Below are positions 25,841 through 38,178 of a stretch of DNA of 64,000 bases, in pieces; the first letter of the stretch is position 1, and each line of letters opens with the position of its first letter. Below the pieces are notes generated by a model, which worked only from the letters and a program-made list of their open reading frames with translations, was not told the DNA's origin and made no database searches. Source of the DNA: Trileptium ribeirensis (taxonomy: Eukaryota; Nematoda; Enoplea; Enoplida; Thoracostomopsidae); contig JASANE010018331.1 of assembly GCA_030248225.1 (NCBI GenBank), positions 1 through 64,000 of the forward strand, read 5' to 3'. Made by a program: the position numbers and the translations under genes.

Positions 25841-26211
25841 ATATGTCTTGCACCTGTCCTATATTAGGCCTTTCAAACAAAAAATAGTTTTTGAAATCGG
25901 CCCAGTAGTTATTGAGGAATTCAACGGAAGGACGAACGGACGGTGCCGGATTTTCCCTATCTGACAAAAACAAAAACGCTTCGGTTCGCTCCACTTAATA
26001 AATCGGTAGCAAGTATAACACATAGAAAGCTCGAACCTACGAGATCCGGAAAACAAAATCATAATAATGGAAGTTACAAATGCTGCGCATGTACTCGAAT
26101 AATGAGACTGTTGCTTAGTATATTCTCATTCCTAAAACAGCATGAAATTAGTGATAAAAATTCGGCAACACAAACAGGAAATCGGGTATATTTAACTAGA
26201 TTGCTAAATCT

Positions 26212-28010
26212 ACCGATTATCGTATCTTAAACTCGGAGCATAATGTATAATGGGCTAAATTTGATCAAAATTTCAGCATACATAGTATCAGGATTACTGG
26301 ATTACAAACTTGCGACATGTTTATCTGAAACTGTTTTACTGTCTTCAACCCATGGGCAAATTGTATAATGGATCGAACTTGGAGAAAATCAACCGATTAT
26401 CGTATCTTAAACTCGGAGCATTATGTATAATGGGCTAAATTTGATCAAAATTTCAGCATACATAGTATCAGGATTACTGGATTACAAACTTGCGACATGT
26501 TTATCTGAAACTGTTTTACTGTCTTAAAACCATGGGCAAATTGTATAATGGATCGAACTTGAAGAAAATTAACCGATTATCGTATCTTAAACTCGGAGCA
26601 TAATGTATAATGGGCTAAATTTGATCAAAATTTCAGCATACATAGTATCAGGATTACTGGATTACAAACTTGCGACATGTTTATCTGAAACTATTTTACT
26701 GCCTTCAACACATGGGCAAATTGTATAATGGATCGAACTTGAAGAAAATCAACCGATTATCGTATCTTAAACTCGGAGCATTATGTATAATGGGCTAAAT
26801 TTGATCAAAATTTCAGCATACATACTATCAGGATTACTGGATTACAAACTTGCGACATGTTTATCTGAAACTGTTTTACTGTCTTCAACCCATGGGCAAA
26901 TTGTATAATGGATCGAACTTGAAGAAAATCAACCGATTATCGTATCTTATACTCGGAGCATAATGTATAATGGGCTAAATTTGATCAAAATTTCAGCATA
27001 CATAGTATCAGGATTACTGGATTACAAACTTGCGACATGTTTATCTGAAACTGTTTTACTGTCTTCAACCCATGGGCAAATTGTATAATGGATCGAACTT
27101 GGAGAAAATGAACTGATTATCGTATCTTAAACTCGGAGCACAATGTATAATGGGCTAAATTTGATCAAAATTTCAGCATACATAGTATCAGGATTACTGG
27201 ATTACAAACTTGCGACATGTTTATCTAAACTGTTTTACTGTCTTCAACCCATGGGCAAATTGTATAATGGATCGAACTTGGAGAAAATCAACCGATTATC
27301 GTATCTTAAACTCGGAGCATAATGTATAATGGGCTAAATTTGATCAAAATTTCAGCATACATAGTATCAGCATTACTGGATTACAAACTTGCGACATGTT
27401 TACCTGAAACTGTTTTACTGTCTTCAACCCATGGGCAAATTGTATAATGGATCGAACTTGGAGAAAATCAACCGATTATCGTATCTTAAACTCGGAGCAT
27501 AATGTATAATGGGCTAAATTTGATCAAAATTTCAGCATACATAGTATCAGGATTACTGGATTACAAACTTGCGACATGTTTATCTGAAACTGTTTTACTG
27601 TCTTCAACCCATGGGCAAATTGTATAATGGATCGAACTTGGAGAAAATCAACCGATTATCGTATCTTATACTCGGAGCATAATGTATAATGGGCTAAATT
27701 TGATCAAAATTTCAGCATACATAGTATCAGGATTACTGGATTACAAACTTGCGACATGTTTATCTGAAACTGTTTTACTGTCTTCAACCCATGGGCAAAT
27801 TGTATAATGGATCGAACTTGGAGAAAATCAACCGATTATCGTATCTTAAACTCGGAGCATAATGTATAATGGGCTAAATTTGATCAAAATTTCAGCATAC
27901 ATAGTATCAGGATTACTGGATTACAAACTTGCGACATGTTTATCTGAAACTGTTTTACTGTCTTCAACCCATGGGCAAATTGTATAATGGAATAGAACTT
28001 GGAGAAAATT
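26212..28010 (+). repeat. 180-bp satellite array, about 10 units
   Basis: Ten nearly identical units of 179-180 bp, each starting ACCGATTATCGTATCTTA and ending near CTTGGAGAAAATC. Units 5 and 9 share a CTTATACTCGG variant and units 2 and 4 share CATTATG, which hints at amplification in blocks of several units. It lies inside the Cav1 intron between the EF-hand and post-EF-hand exons. No coding capacity. Confidence 0.95.
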
Positions 28011-28977
<967 letters not shown>

Positions 28978-29918
28978 TTAAACAATGAATAAATTAATTA
29001 AAAAAGCCTAAGCAGCGAATCCGTATAATACAATAGCGTCTCGGGCATAGATGATATCGTAGATCATTGATGTTCGGGAATTATTAATATTTGAGTGTAG
29101 ATTACGTAAATTCAGTTCCAATAGCTAATTTCCATACTTGCATTAAACTATGCATTATACGGTCCAACTACTAATTCCGACATATTTAGATAGCTAATAC
29201 CTACATTACCCCTGTCTGACATTGCAAGCGCCCTGATAATAATGTTATCCATATTAATTAGTCATACACAAGGCATCTAGTACTAAAATAAATAATTAAA
29301 ATTGCGTTTCTGCCAAGGGAATAGCCACCGAGCATTGCCATCCTTTTTCTATTTTCCAATAAAGTGAGAAAGAGCGCTTTTGTGCACCAAAAAAGCGCGA
29401 CAGAGGTAATATTCTACCAACAATTGAAATATTGATTGTACTTTAATTTTTCAGTTCATTTAACCATTCATTATCCGATTAGTTTCTTGAAAATTAAATG
29501 GTTAAAAAAACAACCGCTACGGTACAGTTATATAGGCTGAGGGTCAAATGAATGATTTACATTACTCTTGGCAGTAAGCTTAATTCGTTTGAAATTCATT
29601 AATTACAATGAAATATTTTTTAAAAAATTGACTTTGCCTTCTTGCTGTTGTCTCACGAGAGATCCTGTTTTAACCACAAAACGATTAAATCACATGGGAT
29701 TCGGGAAGCCATAATCATAATTAAAACTGAAATTTGTTTGAAATACAGTAATACAAAGATTTCTTTTCTCTGGAAAATTGACCTGATTTGAACAAGTTTC
29801 ATATCACTTAACACATTAATGAACGATGTTCTTCTCATCGCCCTAACAGCTTGTAATGCTATTTTATCCCAAGCGTGCCTGTTCAACTATTAAATGTCTT
29901 CCGAAAACAACTAATTAC

Positions 29919-30046
29919 TTCGCATCGGGGTCGTATTCGGACCACAGGCGAACAAATTCGTCTAAATGATGTGGCCCAAGAATTGACCAGTCGCGTGTCA
30001 GATAGTCGAAATTATCCATAATAACAGCGACAAAAAGATTGATAAT
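29919..30046 (-). CDS. Cav1: Cav1 exon encoding end of IVS6 and start of the C-terminal EF-hand region
   Basis: 128 nt, phase 0 in, two bases of a codon out. It reads [20 protein letters not shown] then [22 protein letters not shown]. The first part is the inner gate end of IVS6. The [15 protein letters not shown] part is the first helix and loop of the proximal EF-hand, nearly identical to L-type channels. The acceptor is TTTCAG|ATT and the donor GCGAA|GTAATT. With the next exon the split codon becomes Asn (DPDAN-GRIKH). Confidence 0.96.
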
Positions 30047-30209
30047 CTGAAATCGAAGAATACAGCGAATAAAGAATATGAAAAATAAAGTGACGTAGTT
30101 AAATGAAGACACTTGGAGGCACGTCCACGGTCAGTGGATCACACACTATAGTGAACTCAACGAAAAGATTAGCTTAGCTCACACAGTTCGCTCCACGATT
30201 AACGGAAAA

Positions 30210-30574
30210 TGGCTAACCTCAGCACAGCCTTCCGAAAACAGGGGGAGGGGAAGCTTTGGGGATCCCATGTTCATTTTCGAGGAGAATTTTAAAGTCGGAG
30301 AGCTTAAAATGCTTAATATTTGCATATTTTCAAGTACTTTATTAACTTCCGTACAAATATTTTCAGGCTTTAAAAAGACCTTTTAGCATAAAAAATGCAA
30401 TTGTTTAAAAATATTCTGTACACAAAAAATAAAATTTTTGAAACAAATTTTTTTGGATTTACTTTAACATGGGGAGTTTCGGCCGTGTGGGGGCGGACAT
30501 GGGGGAAATCTCTCGAACATGTGAAAATTTGGAAAGTAGGGGTCCTCCCATCTCGCAAACTGTGGGCAGGTCAA
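30210..30574 (-). mobile_element. MITE copy 3, inside a Cav1 intron
   Basis: Same element in the opposite orientation. The right boundary reads CTGTGGGCAGGTCA and the left boundary TGGCTAACCTCAGCACAG, a more decayed terminus. The flanks GAAAAT and AAAATGG could be the target duplication. It lies in the intron between the IVS6 exons, about 160 bp from the acceptor of the 29919-30046 exon. Confidence 0.8.
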
Positions 30575-31266
30575 AATGGTGACAGTTATTTTAACATCCA
30601 TGCATGTAGCTTGAGCGTTTATGAAGATATAGCCGTTTTCGTGAATTAAAAACTCGTTTAACCCAAATCCGACATGTTAAAAGAGCCAAAATGCTAACAC
30701 AGCAGCGTAGCCAAACATTATATGCAATCTTATACGAGCTTATTTACTCTGCGAGATGAGCCCAATCTGAGTCGGATATCTATGCCGTCGATATGCAATA
30801 AATAACGTAATTTTTCGAGTCCCTTCGAAAGAGACCCGATCCACTGGGCCCACTTTTCGGAAAAGATGATGGATTAGGGCATCGCATCCTAACTAAAAGG
30901 CACAAACAGAGGTCCGTTTGGGTTTAAACGAAGCTTCATTCATCCGCGTTAAGGTGAATTTGTCTGCAGCGGTCCAGACGACATTGCGCTCGTCCATGCC
31001 CAGGCGAAATTGTGTTTGTCCGCAACCCCCTTCTAAATAGTCTGGGAACACTTAATAAAATTTTTAGATAATGTCCTAAATGAAATATGCACAATATTCA
31101 GTTTTTGATTGGGAAAATTTAAAAATTTGTTTGCTAAAATACGTCCATGCAAAATTCCGCTCGTTGGATTTTATAATTTCACATTTTACAGCATTTTCAT
31201 TTATTTAGATTATCAACTGTAATTAAGTTACATAAAACGTTATGATTTCTAAACTAATAAACTTAC

Positions 31267-31429
31267 CAAAAAAGAACATATCATGTAGAAGCTTATAAAA
31301 TAAACATAAGCAACGTTGACACCACATCCGGATTCCAAGCCGGCGTTGTCTGACTTCGCGTCGCACAAATTTTTCGGATCACTCACGCAAGACAACATAA
31401 CTTTTTGCCACGCTTCGCCAGTTGCACAC
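31267..31429 (-). CDS. Cav1: Cav1 exon encoding the domain IV selectivity filter and most of IVS6
   Basis: 163 nt: one base finishing Arg, then 54 codons, ending phase 0 at TTG|GTAAGT. It contains [14 protein letters not shown] with the Glu of the EEEE calcium filter, an extracellular loop with cysteines ([13 protein letters not shown] then ESGCGVN), and the S6 helix [16 protein letters not shown]. In L-type channels the YFISFYM region of IVS6 is part of the dihydropyridine site; the Tyr and Met are kept here. The loop is typical in length and shows no break. Confidence 0.95.
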
Positions 31430-32567
31430 CTAAAACCATAAATTTTGCAAATTTGAATTACTCGAGCTCTTTAATATTGAAAATAATGTGACGTGTGCAT
31501 GAACAAACACCGTTATCACCAAACAAATGCCATTATATCATGAAACAAACAAAATTGCCATTACGTCACCAGCTTTCAAACAGACTGTTTTGACTATTAT
31601 GCACTGATTCTAGCAATTCTGAACTCTATAGTTATTGGCTCTAACTCTAGCGTTAGTGGCGAAACCCCTTTTTGTAACAAGCTAGTTTATATTTAATTTC
31701 AGAATCTTAATTTAGTCCGTAATAGTACAACAAACAGTAACACCTAGTTCATTTAGCCCTGCAACGTTACAGACTTTGGAAAACTTCTCGTAGACAGTTT
31801 ACACACATACATATTAGCCTCAGACAGAGGAGAAATAGCACGAAAAGGAAGCACATTCAGCACAGTTTTTTACGGTTGTGATAAATGAAAAACTACAATC
31901 CGGACTCTCTTGTTCAATCTTAAATAAAATAAAATTGAATACATGCACCTCCAAACAATGAATTTCCAATTTGCTAAAGAATGCAGTAGAGATTACAAGT
32001 AGTACTAAAGCGAAAATATCAACTACTTTGCTATTAAATAAAATTGTAACCATTTATGTTACTTTTCACAATAAATTTTTAATAACTAAAACATCCGCTA
32101 ATCAACAACATTCGGGTTGCGAGTAAAATCGTTAAATATATCTTCTGACATATAAACGCAAATAAAACGTATGATTTATTAGATTTATCTATTTATAAGC
32201 AAATGTCTTACGTTAAGGCCGTGTTCACATTGCAATCGATTCGATTGGTGTTTCCCACCTGATACGACAGGACCAACTTTATAGCTACTGTGTACGTGTA
32301 TGTATTTTAGCACGCTTCTTAATTATATTTAGTCCGATAAGATTGTGCAAGCTGTGTGAGATCGGGTCAGACCTGATTTGGATGCAAAGTAAACACGCTA
32401 TATAAAATACACGTGCACATCGGATTGGACTGATCGGTGGCTATGTAAACAGGCCCTAACACTACATTTTGCATAATTAAACATTATTTCGATGAAACTC
32501 AGAAATTTTTTGAATTGTGAAAATTACTGCCATATTACGCTCAAAAATTAGTAATATCCATTGTTAC

Positions 32568-32662
32568 CGAAAGAGCACCAGTACTGCTGCCGGAAAAGTT
32601 TGAAAGTTGTTGTTGCGGTTGATATACGAATCCTCATTATTGAGCGCGATTTTTCCAAACAC
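32568..32662 (-). CDS. Cav1: Cav1 exon encoding the IVS5 extracellular turret and start of the pore
   Basis: 95 nt, phase 0 in, 2 nt of the last codon out. It reads [20 protein letters not shown] then [11 protein letters not shown], with the final Arg split across the intron. The [10 protein letters not shown] block is the hallmark stretch just before the domain IV selectivity filter. The family usually has Gln where this protein has the first Ala of PAA. The acceptor is TTTAG|GTG and the donor TTCG|GTAACA. It joins to GTGTGCAACT of the next exon to give FRCATGEAW. Confidence 0.93.
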
Positions 32663-33466
32663 CTAAATCATAATCATATCGCTATTGTCAACATACATAG
32701 TACCCTTTCAACAGCGTTACCACTCCGGGTGTACAGTACTCGTCAGAAATGCGTACTGCTATTTCCATGTTCGCATCAACGCTTGTTTGAAATATTTCAA
32801 CCTTTGTTCCAGAAGGGTTTGAATTTTCTGCGAGATTTCTTTGAAACTTTGTTCTCGACTTGTTCGCAGGATTTGATTTATGTTAGTTCGTTCGCAATGC
32901 GACAGTCATTTCTGATTCGTACTGTGCTTATAACTGATATCGCTCATTATTAACTAGTAAGTGGTATCATGTCTGACCTGGACGATACAAAACTCTGCAA
33001 ATTTTCCAAATAAACCGTAAAAGATGTTTTTGTTTAAAACACGCAAAACACTTAAAAGTACCAAATTGGAGGAATAATTTATGAAATTTCAAAACAAATC
33101 TTCTGAGCGGCAACACCGCGGGGATAAACTTTCGCAAAATTTTATCTCCAAACCACGTTACAACCTTAGATGATGTTTAGAACGCCAAAAATGATCTTGA
33201 AAAAACACAGTAAGTTTTCGACAAAAAATTCGTTTTTTTTTGAAAAAATGCTAAACTAATTTCTAGCACAATAAACCGAAAATATACACTTAACATTATT
33301 GCTTCTTAATCATAAGCAAAACTGAAAACTAAGTTGAAAAAGAAGAAATCTATCTCAAAATTTCCATTTTTCCATTTAAAAATGAAGTATGAAATAAATA
33401 CGACTTTTTTCAAAAGAAAATGGAAAATTTTCACTAACAAACAGGTGAAGTACGGACTGTGACATA

Positions 33467-33960
33467 TGTAACAGATCCATTCTGGATCGTTACGAGACAA
33501 ATTAATTCCCCACCATAGAGTAATGGGCAACATTATAGAACCCCAATCCCATGCCCGCTGTAGAATCTAACGCTAAAATCAACCGTTTGGAATAAAATTC
33601 AAAGCCCCTTCCCCGAACGAGTATGCGTGTGTATATGACCCAGTAAATGTAACCATGACTGTGGCGCTATTATAACAGTATGAATTGTATGATCCTAATT
33701 CTGTCTGTGTGATCCATCAGTATCATCATATAGGCCGTTGTTTTAATTGTAACATTCCTAGTTATCAGTATTCCATGCTTGATTGTACCATTCATTGTTA
33801 CTATATCCGTATGCCTGATTGCATGGTTCGTTGTTATTATAAGAGTATGCCCTTTCATTATAGTAATTGTATGACTTGCAGTTACATTCATGTTACCCAT
33901 TGTTATAATAATTGTGCGAATAGTTGATGAGTGTGTTCGTAATTATCTAATGTATATACC
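33467..33960 (-). repeat. Dispersed repeat with a 12-residue Asn/Tyr repeat relic
   Basis: Shares its start (ATGTAACAGATCCATTCTGG) with 4645. Around 33775-33860 the minus strand reads about two units of a 12-residue pattern, Y-x-Y-x-N-N-E-x-x-N-Q-A, before an in-frame stop. It lies in the Cav1 intron between the IVS5 and turret exons. It may be the relic of a low-complexity protein gene carried by a repeat family. I cannot name the source. Confidence 0.45.
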
Positions 33961-34517
33961 ATGGGACTGTATTCTCATTGTAGGACTGCCTGCTACGAAC
34001 CGTGATCGAAGACGAATATGTACGTATGGCGATACACGGAGATCATCAGCACTGCACTGATATATATAAACCGATAACATAGTATAAAAAAGTTTTGTCG
34101 ATTAATGTACCTTGTCTCATTACACATAACCCATTCAGAAAGATATTATTAGCGTAAAAGTGTGCGCTTGGACACTAGCAATCAACAACGTAAATTTTAT
34201 TGTAAGTTCGTTTTAGATGCAATCATATTTTTCCGGTGCTAATGCAATTTATAATAAAAAGCATCCGAAATCTTGTGCCGAAGATTTCTCGCTAGATTTG
34301 TTAGAACAACGTCTGGTAATACAAATCCGAAGTACCAATTGACTTAACAAATATAAAGAAACGTACGGATGCCATATTGCCACATCAAGTAACAATAATT
34401 GTAACACATCGTCCGACAAAAGTGAAAAACAGTGTTATACCACGAAGAATAGATAATTAATGGATGCTATTTAATCTACAAACTAAACATATGGACCATA
34501 TTATTAATATAAAATAC

Positions 34518-34583
34518 CTGCATTCCAATTACGGCGTAAATGAAGAACAGAAGGACAATGAGTAAAGCGACATATGGCAGCGC
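34518..34583 (-). CDS. Cav1: Cav1 exon encoding segment IVS5
   Basis: 22 codons, phase 0 at both ends: ALPYVALLIVLLFFIYAVIG plus MQ. This is the complete IVS5 helix, almost invariant in the family. The acceptor is TTATAG and the donor CAG|GTATTT. It joins exactly to SFQ upstream and VFGKI downstream, matching the order in all L-type channels. Confidence 0.95.
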
Positions 34584-35039
34584 CTATAATACAATAGCAC
34601 TGTTAAAATATGACACACAGTAGCTATACGTAATATTTTAAATTATAATATTATGAACAGTAGGTGTTAGTAAGGTCAACTCAAACGACTTCACCATTTT
34701 AATATGCTAAGCTTCAAAAAGCATATTACTACTCTCACGGCCAAGAAAGTGAATTCTGAGTATATAAGTAATTGAATCAACCGAGAATTTAAGATCATTT
34801 GCGATCTATTAGTTGACATTGTCTTTCGTTGTTGCGACAGTCTTTTTCGCCTGTGGTCAATGATTGCTTTAGAAATTACGAAGTAAAAATGAAATAACCA
34901 AAAAAAGTTACAATTACTAAGGTCTGCTAACATTAAGGTCCTAAAAAGTAACCATGAATTAAGTGACAAATCACAATTACATTCAGTCGCACAACAAATA
35001 TCACAGGTATAGCCTTGCAACATTTTCAGTTCAATTCTT

Positions 35040-35660
35040 CTATGTATATATACTTTTATTAGTCTTTATTGATCCAAACATACTATGCGGGTAGACTCAA
35101 ATAGCAGAGCACCACATATAGCTATATAGATATAGAGCTTTGTTCTCTCAACAAAATAAGCCCAATCTTAGCCGAATCGCGCCAGTAGTTGAGGAGATAT
35201 GTCCCACTTGGTGTTTTCGTGGATCCCACGTGTCCATTTGAAAACCCATTTTGACCCAAGCCTGGAGCATACAGGACCTCCAACAACATCTACATATCTA
35301 CATAACTTTATAGAGTAAACTTTCTGAACAAAATGAGCCCCGAATGCGGCCAGATCACGCCGGGGCTTGTCGAGATATGACTCATAACGTGTTCTGGTTT
35401 GATCCCCTATGACCCTACCTGGGCCCTTTCAGAGCCTCTTTTGAGGAGAAAGGAATTGGAATCAGTTTTTGCGTCTTAAAAGGCTCAAATAGAGATTTCA
35501 AGCTTTCGAATGAGGTATAGCACGATCTGATCTGCCTATCAGAAGTGGAGTTATGCGCGTCACACGAAAAACTCACAAACAGACGATGCCAAATTTCAGA
35601 CCTCTGGCTAGTTAAAAGTCTTCGCTTCGATCGTTTCACTTTCACTCACTCACTCACTCG
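35040..35660 (+). repeat. Dispersed repeat, two diverged units
   Basis: Two consecutive units of about 190 bp share ACAAAAT(A/G)AGCCC, a CGCGCC/CACGCC block, GAGATATG and (T)GATCC. Similar fragments with GAGCCCAAT or GAGCCCAAG lie at 1275-1310, 30755-30800 and 36520-36570. It lies between the IVS4 and IVS5 exons. It ends in a short ACTC run near 35640. Confidence 0.6.
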
Positions 35661-35724
35661 CAATTACTGCTTTAATATGCTACAGATAGACATTTAGATC
35701 CATACGATGACAATGACAAAACTA

Positions 35725-35868
<144 letters not shown>

Positions 35869-37027
35869 TTATATACACAAAATATTATATTTGCAATAGT
35901 CAGTTTTTGACGATTCTACGAGTGCCCCTGACTATCGGATTCTTCCATCGTTGTGGATTGTAGTATATACAGTATTTTAATACTTATCCGAATAAAACCA
36001 AATAATTCACGAAAAATTCGCGAAAAGCAATTGAACAGCAGTTAATTTTTCGCGATTGGTTAGTGAAAGATGCGATTTTTTGATCCTTAACTGCATACCA
36101 CGTAACGTCTTAATCAATAACTTTTTGCAGCTAAAAATTTCTTAAAAGAAATAAAGTCCCAAAAACTCCCAAAATAAATCTTTTCAGCCGCCCAGGACGT
36201 CAGAACAAATTTTCGAATTTTGGGTCGGGGAACCATTGGGGTAGCATATATATACCTCAAACCCCATAACACTACAACCACAGCCTTTCTCGAAAACAAA
36301 AAAGAGGCATGGGCATTTATCATTTTACTATGAAATAAAATGAACCAGAAAATTAAAATTAAATTCGAAAGTGAAAATAAAAATAACCTTGATTCCGTGA
36401 AGAATACTAAAATGGGGTAAAAATAGAAAAAACCCACATTTTGACTCCTGACCCCGGAACTAGACAACAAATCAAAAACGCCCGGGGATGTACACAATAA
36501 ATCGACTATGCCGGTATAAATGAGCCCAAGGTCATGAAAATCGGTTAAGTCGTTCCGGAGTTAAGGTGGATCACACACACGCGGAATTTAAAGGCTTTCA
36601 CCCCTGCAACATGCAATCTCCACTATTTTCTGATTAGTGACAAATTTTACATTGTCGCTTTTACTGTTTTGTAGATAATCCTGTCGGTTCTAGACTGTAA
36701 ATTTGCAATGACCCGAAGCCATCAAAATACCAAAATATTATATATAAGCCTACGACCGTCCCATAAATCCACAGATATATAATGATTCTAAAACGGCATT
36801 TAATCAACAACTATAAGTAATCTAAAGCCATGCATTATTACTAAGTTTAGAAATTCTTGGAGGAAATCTGTGCTGAAATGATAAAGAGATCAATGAAAAA
36901 AAACTGTATAAAAATTGTTTTCATCACAATTTTGCCAACATGACTGCGCTGAAAATTTATCAATTAACAAGGCATATCATTATATTATATTCGACAACAC
37001 AGTGACCCATTGATGTTTCCGCATTAG

Positions 37028-37406
37028 AGGTGAGAACGTCCTATTTTCAGACTCTACTCGGGTTTTGCCTGAGCAAAGTCCAGTTGGCTCGGCTCGGCCT
37101 TTCTGACAAAAATCCAGGCTCGGCTCTACTCTTAATGTTACTAACAAAACTTAGGGTTTCAAGAGAGTACAAAGTATACGAACGGCCTATATAGTTGCAT
37201 TTGGAGCCTTTAAGAGCCGAGTCCAGGTTTTCTCGGCTGTTCTTGCTGATGGTTGAGTATTGTACTATATATACACCAGCAGTTTACAATTATGTTTGTT
37301 GTTTTCACGCTCGGCTAGGCTCTGACAGACATCTTAGGCTAGGGCTGGCTCTTCAGGCACGAAGGCGACCTAGCCAAAGCCGAACCAGGAGTATAAATTC
37401 TCACCT
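37028..37406. mobile_element. 379-bp element with short inverted ends and CGGCT repeats
   Basis: Bounded by AGGTGAGAA and its inverse TTCTCACCT. The interior is rich in GGCTCGGCTC and GAGCCGAG words in both orientations, at both ends, so it could fold into a long hairpin. No coding capacity. Intronic between IVS3 and IVS4. Confidence 0.5.
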
Positions 37407-38126
37407 GTATTTCATATTACAGATGCTTTAATAATCATTCTGGTAACCTCGACGTAACTAAGTTGGACAGCTCAGTTCAGCTTTCACTTGAAATACAAAG
37501 GTTTCAGTAAGCTATTATTTGTGCACGAACAATCAGCTATATATAAATAGACAACATAAAAAATATTCATTCGTCCTCGGATTTTGAAAAATATCAGAGG
37601 CGAAAAAACAACACAAGCAAACTTCAGTAAACCGTACTGGTGTTCAACACTATGTGTTGACCAATGCAGCAAATAAAAACGCTATTTGCACATCGCATAT
37701 TGGTTAAACACTACTAATAAGGGACCGAGAAAAAACTGGTGCTCGTGTTACAAACTACTACCTGCTAACCCTCAATCACACTATCTACTGCCACTATTAT
37801 ATTAAAGCAAAAACACATAGCAATAACGGTTATCACAGAAATCAATCGAAGCTGGTAACAGAAGATGGTGTTGATAACCAGCAATGGTCTTCCATAAAAC
37901 TATCACCCGACTACATACTTCGGCTAATAATCAGTGAAATATTAAATAAAAACAGCTAATGAATTCAAAATTATCCTATATATAACTAAAACGAATGGTA
38001 CAAGAGGTAATATGTTTCAGGTAATTTTAAATTCATAGGTACTCTAAGCTGACTGTAAATTAGCAAGCTATAAAGCACAGTGTAAGGTAGAGTCAGAATA
38101 TGCTTGGTAATGGAATTCAAATTTGC

Positions 38127-38178
38127 AACATTATTGAAACGGTGCTAGTGAAAACATTATTGAAACGGTGCTAGTGAA
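38127..38178 (+). repeat. Perfect 26-bp tandem duplication
   Basis: AACATTATTGAAACGGTGCT followed by AGTGAA occurs twice without a gap. Intronic; no other feature. Confidence 0.9.
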
